Shown here: positions 46,141 through 57,965 of the stretch, piece by piece
Layout of the letters: the number at the start of each line of letters is the position of its first letter
Position numbering within the stretch: the stretch's first letter is position 1
DNA from: Isoetes taiwanensis
Lineage: Eukaryota; Streptophyta; Lycopodiopsida; Isoetales; Isoetaceae
Assembly (NCBI GenBank): GCA_021234155.1
Contig: JAJEKV010000060.1
Coordinates: 8,766,323 to 8,830,322 of the forward strand
DNA: 64,000 nt
Direction: 5' to 3'
Translations under genes and position numbers: made by a program
The notes under the pieces: generated by a model
The model's input: the letters and a program-made list of their open reading frames with translations, nothing else
What the model was told of the DNA's origin: nothing
Databases searched by the model: none

Positions 46141-47680
46141 TTAAAAAACAGCTGCAGTAATGTCCATCCTCGAATCTGAACTTGTAAGCAAGTCTGAAAG
46201 TGGGGTATTGGCTACTGACAGAACCCCAGAAACAGATGATTTTGATAACCAGGGCTTCAACCGTACATTTCGGCTGACAAGCCTGCCTCCATTCCACAAG
46301 GCGAATTCAAATGGTGCATTAAGCTCCATGAGATGTCTATGTACTGCTCTAGCAAGGGGTGGCTCTTTCTCAGGTCTCTCGCTTCCAACCTTACCCCATC
46401 TATAAACATAAAAAAGAAAAACCTTATCAATGAGCTCAATGGTTATAGACTTCGCCAACCTGGTCTTACAATATACTTCTTACAACTAAACCAAGCAGTG
46501 TAGCTTCAGAAAAGAAGATTTTCTTACAATATCACCATCGCATTTACACTTGGAAGATCTTCCCCACAGGCAACATGAAGTTGCATTTCACCAAGCCAAG
46601 TTGAAATAGCTGCCAGTGCTCCTCCTGTTGACATCCTACAATGCATCGCCAATGTTAAAACAAACTTAGACAACAAACAACTACAATGGAAACCTTGACT
46701 AGTATTCAAATTCATTGATGCATTCTTACTGTAACTATAGATTATATCATATGCATTTGCTTTTATAGAGACTTCTCCATGCTCCTTGGCAGAAAAGCTT
46801 GACAACAAAGAAACCAGAAATATCAATTTCCATAAACCTGTTATTTCTTTGCAGAGTTATATTTCATAGGCCATCAACATGGGATAAAGTATGACATCTG
46901 GACCTCACCATGAAATGAAATTTGCTTTCAATATAAGGATAGGCTTCAGAACGACAAGTGTTTCTTCTTCCAATTTTAATGGGATTCTAGCACGTAAAAC
47001 GAAGCCTTCATTAACTACGAGTGTGATATGCCAGCACGATTTCCCATTGAAAATATTTAGTTAGCTTTTGTATGTCTTGGAAGAACCCTCTGACAAAGTC
47101 TTTTGATGAGACTCAAGAAGAGAAAGTATCATTTGTCATTTCTGGTCAAAAAGCCCGCGAGAACAATGTATGGCGGCCGGTCAATATCAAGTTCACTTCA
47201 ACACGATGAGGCTTAATTTGAAGGAGATCTTGGAAAGAATGAAAGGTATCCAATAAATAGAAAGCATGTTTGACAGCTTTCCATTATTATTTCTACATAT
47301 CTTACATGGTGGACTGTCGATTCCATGAATGTGGTTCACTAGAAATTGAATTCTACACATTTTTCCGGATGCTTTACCGGTTTATACTAAAACTTAAAAG
47401 AGAGCGGGAAGAGAAATAAAATGTATTTCTTACACAGTACGCGCCTTGATGACACCATTTCGGTCTTCCTAAATGCCTCGAGAAAACATGCCAATCGTCT
47501 TGCATCTTTGAGAACTCTAATAGCTCGTTCTTTCGACCAAATACCCACAATGTGTCCAAAGAAAGCATTAAAAACTCCATCTTGCTCACGGATCCTCTAG
47601 CTTCAGCATGTCAAATGCGTGTTCCATAATTTGCCAGTTGTAATCTTTGTCATATTGCTGTGTTTCTATTTGATTCAATG
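46141..47680 (-). pseudogene. PPR-SMR protein (pTAC2-like), C-terminal exons
   Basis: Last exon 46399-46141 follows TTTATAG and ends with TAA. It reads WGKVGSERPEKEPPLARAV, then HLMELNAPFEFALWNGGRLV and RLKPWL, like the SMR domain of plastid PPR-SMR proteins such as pTAC2, and ends TPLSDLLTSSDSRMDITAAV. The exon before (46635-46528, between TGTAG and GTAAGA) reads MSTGGALAAISTWLGEMQ and joins in frame. The third exon (about 47680-47436) reads YNWQIMEHAFDMLKLEDP, then after a frame change FNA, LDTLWVFGRK in another frame, and KERAIRVLKDARR. Thus the third exon has about three small frame changes, two compensating, while the last two exons are clean. Relatives act in plastid gene expression. 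The PPR repeats upstream are missing or lie beyond the MITE. Either a decayed gene or uncorrected indels. Confidence 0.6.
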
Positions 47681-47694
47681 GAAAACCAACACAT

Positions 47695-48315
47695 AACACA
47701 AACCATTAACATCCAACATATAAAAATTAAATCCCCCAACACATAACAACCAACACATAACAACCATTGACATTAACAACCAATACATAACTACCATTGA
47801 CATTAATTAACACAACCATTGGGTCCAACACATTTAAATTAAAATCCCCCTTAAACCCCCTTTGGTTTGGGTGCATATTCACACGGGGGGTGACTCCGGG
47901 CAACGAGAGTTGTTGGATAGGCATATTCACCCCTTATTCCTTAATCTACACCGTACGTAAAGTTCCTCGTTTGTGGGGTATGCAAGTACAAAATTTGCTA
48001 TACTGTATAACAAGATTCGTAAAATACTATAAGATTTCAAGCAGAATACTATATGGTGTTGATTTCGTACGTGCAAAATACAATTATGAGGGCTCTCGCT
48101 GCCCTACGTCACCCCCCGTGTGAATATGCACCCAAACCAAAGGGGGTTAGGGGGTTTAAGGGGGATTTTAATTTAAATGTGTTGGACCCAATGGTTGTGT
48201 TAATTAATGTCAATGGTAGTTATGTATTGGTTGTTAATATCAATGGTTGTTATGTGTTGGTTGTTATGTGTTGGGGGATTTAATTTTTATATGTTGGATG
48301 TTAATGGTTTGTGTT
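47695..48315 (+). mobile_element. Foldback MITE family 1, copy 3, ~200-bp arms
   Basis: Arms 47695-47893 and 48108-48315 are near-perfect inverted repeats sharing GGTTTGGGTGCATATTCACA. The outer arm parts contain CCAACACATAACAACCA-type subrepeats. The ~215-bp loop matches copy 1 in order. Outside the right arm, GGCCCCTTCGGGGCC follows an A/T run. It touches the upstream side of the PPR-SMR third exon. Confidence 0.93.
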
Positions 48316-48794
48316 GCAAAAAAAAAATTTTGGCCCCTTCGGGGCCCTAGGGACATCATCCCCCCCGGTGTGACAAAAATTTTAGAATTCAAACCAGAAA
48401 AAAACTAGAATTCATTTGAAGCTTTCATCACCTGTAGCTTTTGAATTTCATCACAATAAAACAAATAGAACATAAGTAAAAGTTACCATAAAGATAGAGC
48501 AGATTGATCCCATTGAAAGTCATAAAGTTTGCAACATCCATACACAAACATTTTTCAACTGGAATTTAACAGCAGCCTTTGGCCTCCATGGATTCTTGTG
48601 GTGAAAAACCAAAGTGGTAAACTTTTCTGCTTGTTAGCACAAGGATCTAGAAGTCTTGGAATTTGCTTAATAACTGCCTCAAAATCTAAAAATGCATGGT
48701 AATTTTTTGCAAGCTTCATTCGGAATGAGCCATGAAACAATATCCAATAAGCGCAATCTGTATTAATCAATTTGGTAGGATGTGAAAGCCTACC
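48316..48794. other. Spacer right of MITE copy 3
   Basis: Starts with A-run, T-run and GGCCCCTTCGGGGCC. A 71-codon minus frame (48555-48770) is coding-like (WILFHGSFRMKLAKNYHAFL) but unrecognised; it could be another exon of the minus-strand gene. Confidence 0.3.
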
Positions 48795-49320
48795 AAACCC
48801 GGCCGAAAAATTCTTTGTTTTAGCATAGATAACTTAACCAAACATATCCATATCATACACTATCAAAAGATCTCGGATAGAGCTTTTCAATGCAATAAAA
48901 AATCATCTGAAACGGAGGCTCACGGATCAAAAGTTATGATAAGAAATGTGTTGCCGGTGGGAAAGCGCACTACATGTGCCCTTCAAGCCCTTCATGTGCC
49001 CAACCCGGCCGAAAAATTGTTGTTTTAGCATAGATAACAACCAAACATATCCATATCATACACTATCAAAAGATCTCGGAGAGAGCTTTCCAACATAATA
49101 AAAATCATCTGAAACGAGCTTTGGATCAAAAGTTATGATAAGAAATGTGTTGTTGCCGGGAAACCGCACTACATGCGCCCTTCAAGCCCTTCATGTGCCC
49201 ATTATGCACCACACACACAAAAAGAGGGCTTTTGTTGTGAGCCATTGGTTGTTGACCATTATGCACCACACGCACAAAAAAAGGGCTTTTGTTGTGAGCC
49301 ATTGGTTGTTGACCATTGAA
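48795..49320. repeat. Nested tandem duplications, 206 bp and 57 bp
   Basis: The block starting at CCCGGCCGAAAAATT (48798 and about 49004) is duplicated with period 206 bp, both copies ending CCTTCAAGCCCTTCATGTGCC. A 57-bp unit (ATTATGCACCACAC, 49201 and 49258) follows. A diverged relative of the GGATCAAAAGTTAT part lies near 19680. Confidence 0.9.
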
Positions 49321-50257
49321 AAAAAAAAGGCTAAAATCAATGGCTCGGAAATGGTGCACTCTAGATGTACGCATTATTACATCCATTTGAATACATCACG
49401 AAATCATAGGAAAATCTTAGTGAAAAGCATACAAAAACACAAAGAAAACTCCCTATTATTATGCTACATATTCCAAGGATAATGAGTTCTAAAATACCAC
49501 TTCTAACAAATACCAGCCTGTTTTACTACTTGATGCACTGAAAGACATAACTAGAACTAAACTAACAAATAACAAATTGAATTGATTAAAGGACTCACCT
49601 TAGATTATGCTAGACGTACGAGTTGGATTGATTGAAAGGGGCCGAATTTTCCAGACAGATTTAGCACAAACCAAAATAAGAATCATCAAATTAGGATTGA
49701 TGCCTTACCTGAGAAAGAAAGCCAAAATGGATACTTGATTCTAATGCAAAATGAGACACGAAAACTTTGGCAGGCAGCATTGTGCAAACTACAATTTTTC
49801 TCTGCATCTGGGCATAGATTTCTACTTCAGCTAATATGGAGCAACATACCGTCCAGAATCAAAGACTTTATGACCAAAATCTGTTTTTTGTCTGATGCAT
49901 GCGCAAACAAGCTGCCATATCCCAACGCCAAATCTCTATGCTAGGATGTACACTACCCTACAATATGTGAACCTTGACTTCGAGTTCGATCGGTCGGGGA
50001 GGATTTGACTAATGTAATGCCACTTTTGCAAAAAACCTCTAAGCCCTAATCGACCATTTTGTCCCTTACCATATATGAAGAATTTCAAATTTATTTTATC
50101 TAAAAGCGTTCACTAAGGATATGGGAGCTGGGTTTTGTTTACGCAAGAATCTAAAGCGGATAAAAACTTAGGTGACATAAGGATTAGATTGCTTACCCCA
50201 TTGCTAGACAATGTTCATGAAATGACAATAGAGCGAAATGGAAAAGAACCTACCTAC

Positions 50258-50388
50258 GCTAATGTAGTGCGGCTTTCCCCATTGATCAAGTCCGCGAGAA
50301 TCTGAGAGAGCGCTCTAGTAACAACCCTTGCACGGAAGAACTCCGGGGAGCTAAGGCTGATTAAGCCTCTTCTTTTAGTCATCGCCAT
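50258..50388 (-). CDS. Candidate first exon on minus, 44 codons
   Basis: ATG at 50388 opens a coding-like frame (MAMTKRRGLISLSSPEFFRA, then RVVTRALSQILADLINGE) ending at a donor GTAGGT at 50257-50252. Composition differs from the AT-rich surroundings. No family recognised. It may belong to the same minus-strand gene as the PPR-SMR exons or be independent. Confidence 0.3.
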
Positions 50389-50424
50389 GTCAAGTCCACT
50401 GTCAGGCTCCGATCCGTGTGGGAA

Positions 50425-50516
50425 ATTTCCAATGCATGTTTCTTCACAAGTCTTACAATCCTGTAGAACAGCATGAGGTTCAAAAACTTGCAGTCTTAGC
50501 TAGTAGTCACAAGAGA
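50425..50516 (+). repeat. Repeat module shared with 44748-44841
   Basis: Same orientation, a few mismatches; see the 44748-45020 entry. Confidence 0.85.
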
Positions 50517-52279
50517 ATCCTATGTATTATTCTTCGTTTAAGCAGAAAAAGGAACAAGAAAATCCAAGCGAAAGAGATGCTCTTCTTGGCCGAGGAAAGG
50601 AATGCCAATTCTAATAAACTTTATTATGTGGATCTTTAACTGTCATTTCAATAATCATTGAATCAATAATCGTGGTACCCCATACATAGCATTCCATTAT
50701 TGAAAGAAGGATGCAGAACGTGCATTTACCTGTCCCAATTTAATTTCACCACGTCTTGGATTGAAAAGAACATGGGTATTCGCCACTATGAGACGTCTAT
50801 ATCCTTTGTCTGAATGCTTTCTATGAAACAAACATGAATGAATGCCTTTTAGAAAGTTAGAAATAATAGTGAATGTACTCTGTGAAAAACGAATACCCTC
50901 TGGGAGGTTAGATGTAATCTGTAGTAGTTAGATGTTTCCACTCAGGTTATCAGGTGTATCGAAAGGATTTCAAAAATCTGCTTCCTTGAATAAAGAACTG
51001 GAGGAAAAGGTTTATGAGTAACATTTTTGCAGCGCCGCTCAATGCATTGCTTGGAAAGGAGATTCAAGAAAACCCCAAGACAACCTTATCAAAAGATTCT
51101 TTAGTTTTTATCCACAATGGGCTTCAACAGAGCTCAGCAGGATGCTATAGGTCTACATGGAAGCTCTTGCCGGATCAATCATACAGGAAGAGCAGACAAT
51201 CTCATTCATGACATTAATCAAAGCTTCACATTTATTTCTGGTATGACACACTTGGATCTGTTACATTTTTGCTTGGGTTTGAAAATTTGACAAATAAACA
51301 AGGATCCAAATGCAGACATATTTACAGAAACCGTTAGCTAGATTCAATAATTAGCTAAAACGAAAAATTTATGTCCAAGCATTGTAAACTAAAATGAACA
51401 AAAGCATCTAATGGTATTCTAGATTTTAGTTAGGTGGACTAGAGATGAAATGTGCTATCATAATGAACTTTCACTTCCATTTTAGTTTAAAAGGGTAAAA
51501 AGGGCTTAAAAGAGATTACTTCCTCAAACCAGCTATGCGACCACACATAGGATCAAATAGGCGGGGAAACAATCAAATGCGAGGAGTAGACTCTTGCTAG
51601 CTCCATTAGAAGATAAAGAATTAATGTACCTATTGGTTCCATAGTCGATAAGATCTCTAGTATAAATTACAAAATTATTGTTCATAATGTTTACTAATTA
51701 GCCATCGGTTTCTACCCGACTAATCCGGCAATCAAACAAAGATGAATCCAACCATTCATCTGGATGACTTATCTTTGGCCCTACCAAAAGCGACAAGTTG
51801 AATTAAAACAAATCAAATTACTATGATCTGTCCCATTCAATACAACATCGTGACTTCATGCATAACCAAAAGGAACTTACAGCTCTTGTAGGCTCGACCT
51901 CAACACTAGTTACAACGCCTCCAGCCATACTCATAAAAATGAAAACCAACACAACTAAAATCCTCAAATGTGGGAACATTTAATTACATTCAACGCAGAG
52001 ACATGCAATTTTGTGCATATACCTGGATTCAACGTATTCCAAGATACTGGCACAAGGAATAATCTATTGTCGCGGCGATTGAATGCTTAACCTCCTTTTC
52101 CATAATGGAGTTCAGTTGATCAGCTGGCTTAACCAGTTACAAGCACAACACTTGGAAACATGCACCAAGTCTCCAAAGTATTTCAAGTATACTGACTGTA
52201 GAGAATGATTTTTTGACTAGACAGGCTTCGAATGCGTTCCTTTGCAGGTTTCTTTCATCATTTTGCTTAGCATTGCTTA
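50517..52279. other. Intergenic or intronic DNA
   Basis: A coding-like block at about 51090-51215 on plus (one frame reads FFSFYPQWASTELSRML, then VYMEALAGSIIQEEQTISF with a stop between) may be an exon remnant. Nothing else stands out. Confidence 0.3.
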
Positions 52280-52465
52280 GGAGAACGAAGCACCGGTTAG
52301 CCGGTTTTCAAAGTGGCTGCCCAGCAACGGCGGCCACCGCCAGTTTACGCCCAATAGTAAGTTTGTAGCAGCCATTGGATATTGGGGGAATATACTGACA
52401 TATACCAGGAATATGCCAAAAACCCATATAAACAAGGGATTGCCCCCCCAGGGGCAACCCAAAAA
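52280..52465 (+). repeat. Repeat module shared with 44842-45020
   Basis: Contains GGCTGCCCAGCAACGG, GACATATACCAGGAATATGC and AGGGATTGCCCCCC, followed by a short hairpin-forming GCCCCCCCAGGGGC. Confidence 0.85.
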
Positions 52466-53338
52466 CAGAAAGATAGTAGCCAAGCTCCATGAGGTACATA
52501 GCTTGCCTGTGTCATTTGTACACTCGTTGCTTGGCAAGATCCATGAGGTACATTCGAGGTAGTGTTTTAAGAAATTGTGCGTATTTTCTTGTTTGGGAAG
52601 AAGTAAAGAATTTTAATTGGAATAAGAAATGTTATTTGGTATAAAATTGAATAATAATTGGTACAAGAAATTTATCTCGTCGGCCATTGGGGCCCAGAGG
52701 GTATTTCACATACTGAGGTCGGGATGGAATCATATGTTTTCACGTCTTTTAGCATGCATGTGCGAGATTTGGTGTTTGGGCTCAATTGTTGGTTAATATA
52801 TTTTGCCAGATTTGGTGTTTGGGCTCACTTGTTGGTTAATATATTAGTTTGAAATTTTTCTTTCGGGAGCAATTGACATGTGGACACTCAATGTAATAGA
52901 AGGCATCCTCAACTATGTGAAATTCAAACCGGGTTTGTGCTCAAAAAACAAAATATTAAATTCTCAAACGAATATAACAAAACATTCATTTAGTTCTGAA
53001 CTTCATACCAGGGCCTAATGATCTCAGCCATATTGAAGTTTTTCTGTAATTTCATTTCACAATAAATATACCTCCACGTCTTGGTAATATGCTAAAACTT
53101 TGATTGCATTCCTAGTGTTTGTTGCTTGGCCTTATCTTGGCATATAATCTCTTTGCTTTTCTATTTTGTTTCATTCTTTCTGTTATGATTCCTTGCAAAA
53201 TCCCGCGTGACACTCTATTAGGATTTGTCTGCTTGATCCAAGGGTTCTCACAGAAGGTTGTCTTGCAGGTGATCCCGAACCCAGATCCCAAACATTGTCG
53301 CCGCTATCGGGTCTTAGTTCCTTTTTCCCAACTCATCG
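52466..53338. other. Region before the gypsy gag remnant
   Basis: Should hold the 5' LTR and primer site of the gypsy element, but no TG...CA-bounded repeat matching sequence after 58690 and no TGGTATCAGAGC-like site was found. A direct duplication of AGATTTGGTGTTTGGGCTCA lies near 52768-52830. Confidence 0.35.
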
Positions 53339-54840
53339 ATGTTTATTCGTGCTTTTACTCAAGATGAGCTCCTCAGCCAAATTGCGACTCGATTGGATCG
53401 CCATCAACGCAGAGACGTTGCTCGCGACATGTATGATGCTGATTATGATATTGAAGGTGGCCATGTTCGCTCGGGTGCTCATTCTGTACCGTCTATCCCT
53501 CGTGTTTGCTCCCGGCCAGGGTCTCCCCCTACTTGCAAATATTGTTCTCAACCACAGTCATTGCATCACACTCTTGTGCATCAAACTCCTAATTACTTTC
53601 AAACGCCAGAAAGCACCTACATTCACATTCCCTCTGGACTGACGCCGTTACCTTCGCAATCGTCTTCTTCACAGCATGGTATGGGCTATACTCAAGTTTT
53701 TCTTGGTCCCAATCATGTTCAATAATTTCAGTCTTCTCCATCTTTTCAACCTCTTCTTCCAGTCTATAATATTGGCGATCTCAAACTGACTAAGGATGGT
53801 ACCCAAGGGATATTGCCAAATGCCGCCCCACTCTTGGGACCTCCTGTACCACTTTACACACAGGTTCCAGTCCTTTCATCAGCTGCTCACAACCTCACGC
53901 TTACCTATCCAATTTTTGGGAATACAAAGGGGAAGTCCATCCTTGATCAAAGTGCTCAGGCAACATGGAAGAATTTGAACATTTGGCTATCTTGAATGGC
54001 CACTCTCAGCCACAACTCAAGTTTCATATTTTCTCAACCACGATGCATGGCGCTCCTCATCAATGGCTCATGGCAAATAAAAGTCATTGGAAATAGAACT
54101 AGCAAGAAATGAAGACCACCTTCCTATCACATTATGGTACCACCGATGATGATCAACAGCTTCTCAAGCAACTCAATGACCTTCAATAACAACCTATGGA
54201 CTCTGCCCGTGATTTTGCTGATCGTCTGCATATCTTGGTTTGCAAGCTCAAAGAATATCCCACGCAGATTCAGATCTTAGTTTGGTTTCTGCAGGGCCTT
54301 CCTTATGTTATTCGTCTTATGGCTGAGTACTTGTGCCCCAAGACGTTGGACCACGCTATCGAATTGGTCAACCATTCGTTCAACGTATCTTCCTGTGGCA
54401 TTCCTCTCACACATTTCCCTTTCACTCCTCTTGTTATGGTTCCACAAAACACAGTTCAACCTCATCAATTTGCTCCACCACAACACAGTCAAATTTAGTG
54501 CCATATTTGTCAGTATCAAGGCCATTTGACCAATGAATGCAATTCTACTAATGGTCCTCCTCATTGCAAACATTGCAATATGTGCAATCATGCTACTAAA
54601 GAATGCAAACGCTCTCATCCCACACCTTTTTGACAAAAGATGGTCTTCCAAGTTCATACGACGCCTCAGCAATATCAACAGCCTCAGCAATATCCACAGC
54701 AACAATGCAACAGCAATATCCACAATCTCAGCAACCGCAGCAATCAAGAGGCCAAAGCTCACACACTCCTTTTGATCCCGCCAAAGCTCAATGTTATCGC
54801 TGTCAAGAGTGGGGCCACACCACCACGGTGTGACCACAAC
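53339..54840 (+). pseudogene. gag remnant with three zinc knuckles
   Basis: A capsid-type gag domain is readable across frames: FLSHYGTTDDDQQLLKQLND, in-frame TAA, QPMDSARDFADRLHILVCKL, WFLQGLPYVIRLMAEYLC. After an in-frame TAG at 54496-54498 comes CHICQYQGHLTNEC and then CKHCNMCNHATKEC, two CX2CX4HX4C knuckles, and near 54800 a third, CYRCQEWGHTTTV, in which a stop TGA replaces the last Cys. The Gln/Ser/Pro-rich N-terminal half is in another frame. Gag would package the element's RNA. Confidence 0.82.
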
Positions 54841-55468
54841 TCCCTCAAGTCCAAGTACAACTTCTAGGCACGAACTAAACTGCCTTAGTCCGCCTCACTG
54901 CTTATTAACTCTGGGTTGCCAACGGCAAACAAGGCTCTCGCCCCATGCTGAAGAGACCACCTCCTATGCCTCAACAGCAGTGCCTCCAACAAGCTCCTCC
55001 ATCAGCAGCCTGGATCAAGAGGCTCAAGAAGAGATCTATCAAACCCTCAATCCTCCGGTCCAACAATCCAACTGCATAGGTCTGGTCTCACGCCAGCACC
55101 TGGGCACATAGCCCTTGACGCTCATGCCTCAAGACATGCATCCTGCTTTTGTCGTCGATACTATCCCTCATGAGGAACAAAAGATGGTCCATTTCGCTCC
55201 TGATCTCGACAAATGCCTCATGTCATGTCCAAAGTCCGTCAAAATATTCTTAAGCTTATGTAAGCTGCTGAGGATGCATGCTGGCCAATGTTCATGCTAC
55301 CACACGCACTCAACAGCATCAAGACACGCCTTCCACGTCTAAGACCCTCTCACGCACTCAACCGTATCCCAACATCGCTGTTGAAGTTGAACTCCTCAAA
55401 GAAGTTTCTGCGACGATGCCTCAGGCACCCGCACCATTGGATCCTGTTGATCCCTTAGCACACGTTCC

Positions 55469-55900
55469 TTGGAGCTGCAAGAAGAGCTTGCCAAAATCAA
55501 AATTACCCTCTGTCCCTCTACTATCCTAAAGTTATGTCCTGCCCTTAGGGAACAATTGTCACTACCCACTGTTCTTGTTGGTACGGTAGCCACTTCTACA
55601 CCCACGGTTCATGCAACTGTTGAGAATCAGCAAATTAATTATGTGCAGATTGATGGAGGCAATGCTGTCAACCTCATCACATATAAATTTCCAAGACAAT
55701 TGGGCATTACTCAACTCTATCGTGCTCCTTATGACATCAAACTCGCCAATGGACACATCATGCATCCTCAAGGCGTGACTCCTATTCTTCAAATCAGCAT
55801 TGCTGATCTCAAATTTCCCTTTGAATTTGGTGTTTGGCAAACTGGGGAGGATCCTCGTGATTATGAAATGCTGGTTGGACGATCTTTTCTCCCAGGCTAA
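55469..55900 (+). pseudogene. Retroelement aspartic protease-like domain
   Basis: A 143-codon open frame with the active-site-like YVQIDGGNAVNLIT and, about 95 residues on, the C-terminal YEMLVGRSFLPG, the usual pair for retropepsin-like domains of gypsy elements. The residue after the catalytic Asp is Gly (DGG) rather than Ser/Thr; this variant occurs in some plant elements. The domain itself is intact but isolated from gag and RT by stops. Confidence 0.75.
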
Positions 55901-56689
55901 AAGCATTCACTATTGGGCCAATGATCAACTTGTTGTTACTGATGGAACATTAAATGCCTCGATGGATCTCGAAACTAGGAAGCTCATCTCTGTTGAGCAT
56001 GCTGAACCATCACTCTCTGATAGTGATTCTAAGGATCTTCAAAATACTTATCAAGTACAAGCTCCAGCCAGTGGTTTGCTTTTGTCTGCCTACCCCAAGT
56101 ATGTTGATCCATGGGGTATATAAGTCTTGATCAAGACCACGTTGTTGCATCCTTGCTTGATCCATATCTTGCGCCTTGCAATCGCATTCAGCGTGTTGAT
56201 ATCCCGCTGGATGTTGATACCCCTCCAGGTATTGTTGATGTTGATGCTGTCATGAAGCAACGCTTACTTGATGCCACTTAACAGCCTTTATTCTTTTCTA
56301 CTCAGAGTGCTAACCCCTCAGTGTTGTTTTAACCACCTGCACATATCGTCACAGACATGACAATAATTCCATATTCAGACTCCGAAAGCTGAAGTCATTG
56401 ATTTAGGAGACAACCAACACATCCGGTTGACTGTCAATCTTTTCAAACCCTATAAAGCTCGCGCCCTCAGAAATTTTGGCACATCTTTGCGTGGAGCTAT
56501 AAAGATTTAAGAGGTATCAAAAACGAATTGAGGGAACTCACCATTCCCACCAAACTAGATGCACGCCTCATCTACCAACGGCGATCTGAGGCCCAACCCC
56601 AATTATCGTTGGCCCGTGCCAAAGCGAAATTGATAAACTTTTGGGCTGCTTTGGACTTATTTATGAGGTCAAACATTCTGAGTCGGTGA

Positions 56690-57005
56690 GCTCCATTATT
56701 ATTGCCCTTAAGCAAAATGGGAAAATATGCATTTGCAAGAAAACTCAATATGGCCACGGAACAAGATCATTTTCCGCTACACTTCACGCATCAAATCCTT
56801 GAAGAAGTAGCAGGCCATGAGATGTAATCCTTCATGGACGGTTTCTATGGCTATAGTCAAATCTCCACTCAAGCTGAAGATCAGTTGAAAATAATATTTA
56901 CCACGACGTGGGGTACTTTTGCCTACAAAGTGGTGCCCTTTAGATTGTCCAACTTTCTATCTACTTTTCAATGCATTATGCTTTCTGTTTTCAAGATTAC
57001 ATGAA
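56690..57005 (+). pseudogene. Reverse transcriptase fragment
   Basis: Readable in pieces: QNGKICICK, LNMATEQDHFPLHFTHQILE, stop, SFMDGFYGYSQISTQAEDQ, TTTWGTFAYKVVPF, STFQ. The first catalytic Asp region (FMDGF) is present; the usual PFGL is PFRL here; YxDD and beyond are deleted. Confidence 0.8.
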
Positions 57006-57179
57006 AGAAAATGTAGCTACGCTCACCACGATCAACAATTCCTCGTTTGTGAAGTTAAAATGACTATACTATGGTTGCTTGCCCGCGCTCATGCGCTGGT
57101 TGTGATGTCAATCCGGCCGCGTGGGGCGACCCACGACCCATGGCGCTCTACCCTTGACTCACATCCACAAGCCATGCGT

Positions 57180-57329
57180 TACCCTTTAGCAAATGGGTTA
57201 TGGATTTTGTTGGGCCCATGGATCCACACGCTGGACACTCCGTGCTTTCGATACATCCTTGTTCTCACGATTATGCGACAAAGTGGGCGAAAAGCACGTG
57301 CCTTACCGGATAACACCACGACCCGGCCG
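57180..57329 (+). pseudogene. Integrase core, first part
   Basis: Reads KWVMDFVGPMDPHAGHS, then DYATKW, with a frame change before KARALPDNTT. Contains the first catalytic Asp (MDF). Cut by MITE family 2 at 57330. Confidence 0.75.
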
Positions 57330-57925
57330 GGGAATAAATTACTAATCGCATATTTTTTGCTAGCGAATGACTTTAGCTAAATTTGCTCAATATGAATCCC
57401 AAAACTTTTTTGGTTTAGCTAAACTATACACATTTTTCTCTCATACTTTCTAGCACTTAGCTAAATTAACCCAAATATCATCCCAAAAATTTCTATGGTG
57501 TGTATGAGAAAATATGAAGCCAAATTACTATACTTTTTTTCAATATATTCCACTTGTTTTAGTCATTTTCTTTGTGAAAACATTCCAAAATAATGCTAAC
57601 TAGCAAAGTCTAGGGCTCAAATTAATTCATAATGCTAGAAACTAAACTACTAATCATATACTTCATATAAACTAGAATGCTGTTAGCTAAACTAGCCCAA
57701 AATTCATTCTAAAAGTTTCTATGGCTTAGCTAAACAATATAAAATATCACTTTCTTACTTTCTAGCGTTTGGCTAAAGAGCTCCAGGGTTGGTGCAGTTC
57801 CGAAAAAAGTTAAGCTAAAATTATTATTTTTTTTCCAATTTTTTCCATTTACTTTAGCCAATTTTTTTTGAAAATGTTCTAAAAAATCGCCAAATAGCTA
57901 AGTTTAGCCCTTAAATTATTCTATG
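57330..57925. mobile_element. MITE family 2, copy 2, inside integrase
   Basis: Same element as 22596-23199: opening GGAATAAATTACTAATCGCA, TTAGCTAAAC motifs, AAAGAGCTCCAGG..GGTGCAGT, closing TTAAATTATTC(T)ATG. Unlike copy 1, it has no clear flanking duplication. Confidence 0.9.
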
Positions 57926-57965
57926 CAGCCAGCATGACGCGAGTGCTCTATACACATGTCATTAC

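Noticed and set aside
48333-48351. Helitron 3' end (GGCCCCTTCGGGGCC then CTAG)
   Set aside because: No matching 5' end; the palindrome belongs to the edge of foldback MITE family 1, and other copies lack CTAG.
56919-57380. 153-codon frame across RT and integrase
   Set aside because: It is a shadow: the recognisable RT and integrase motifs lie in other frames.
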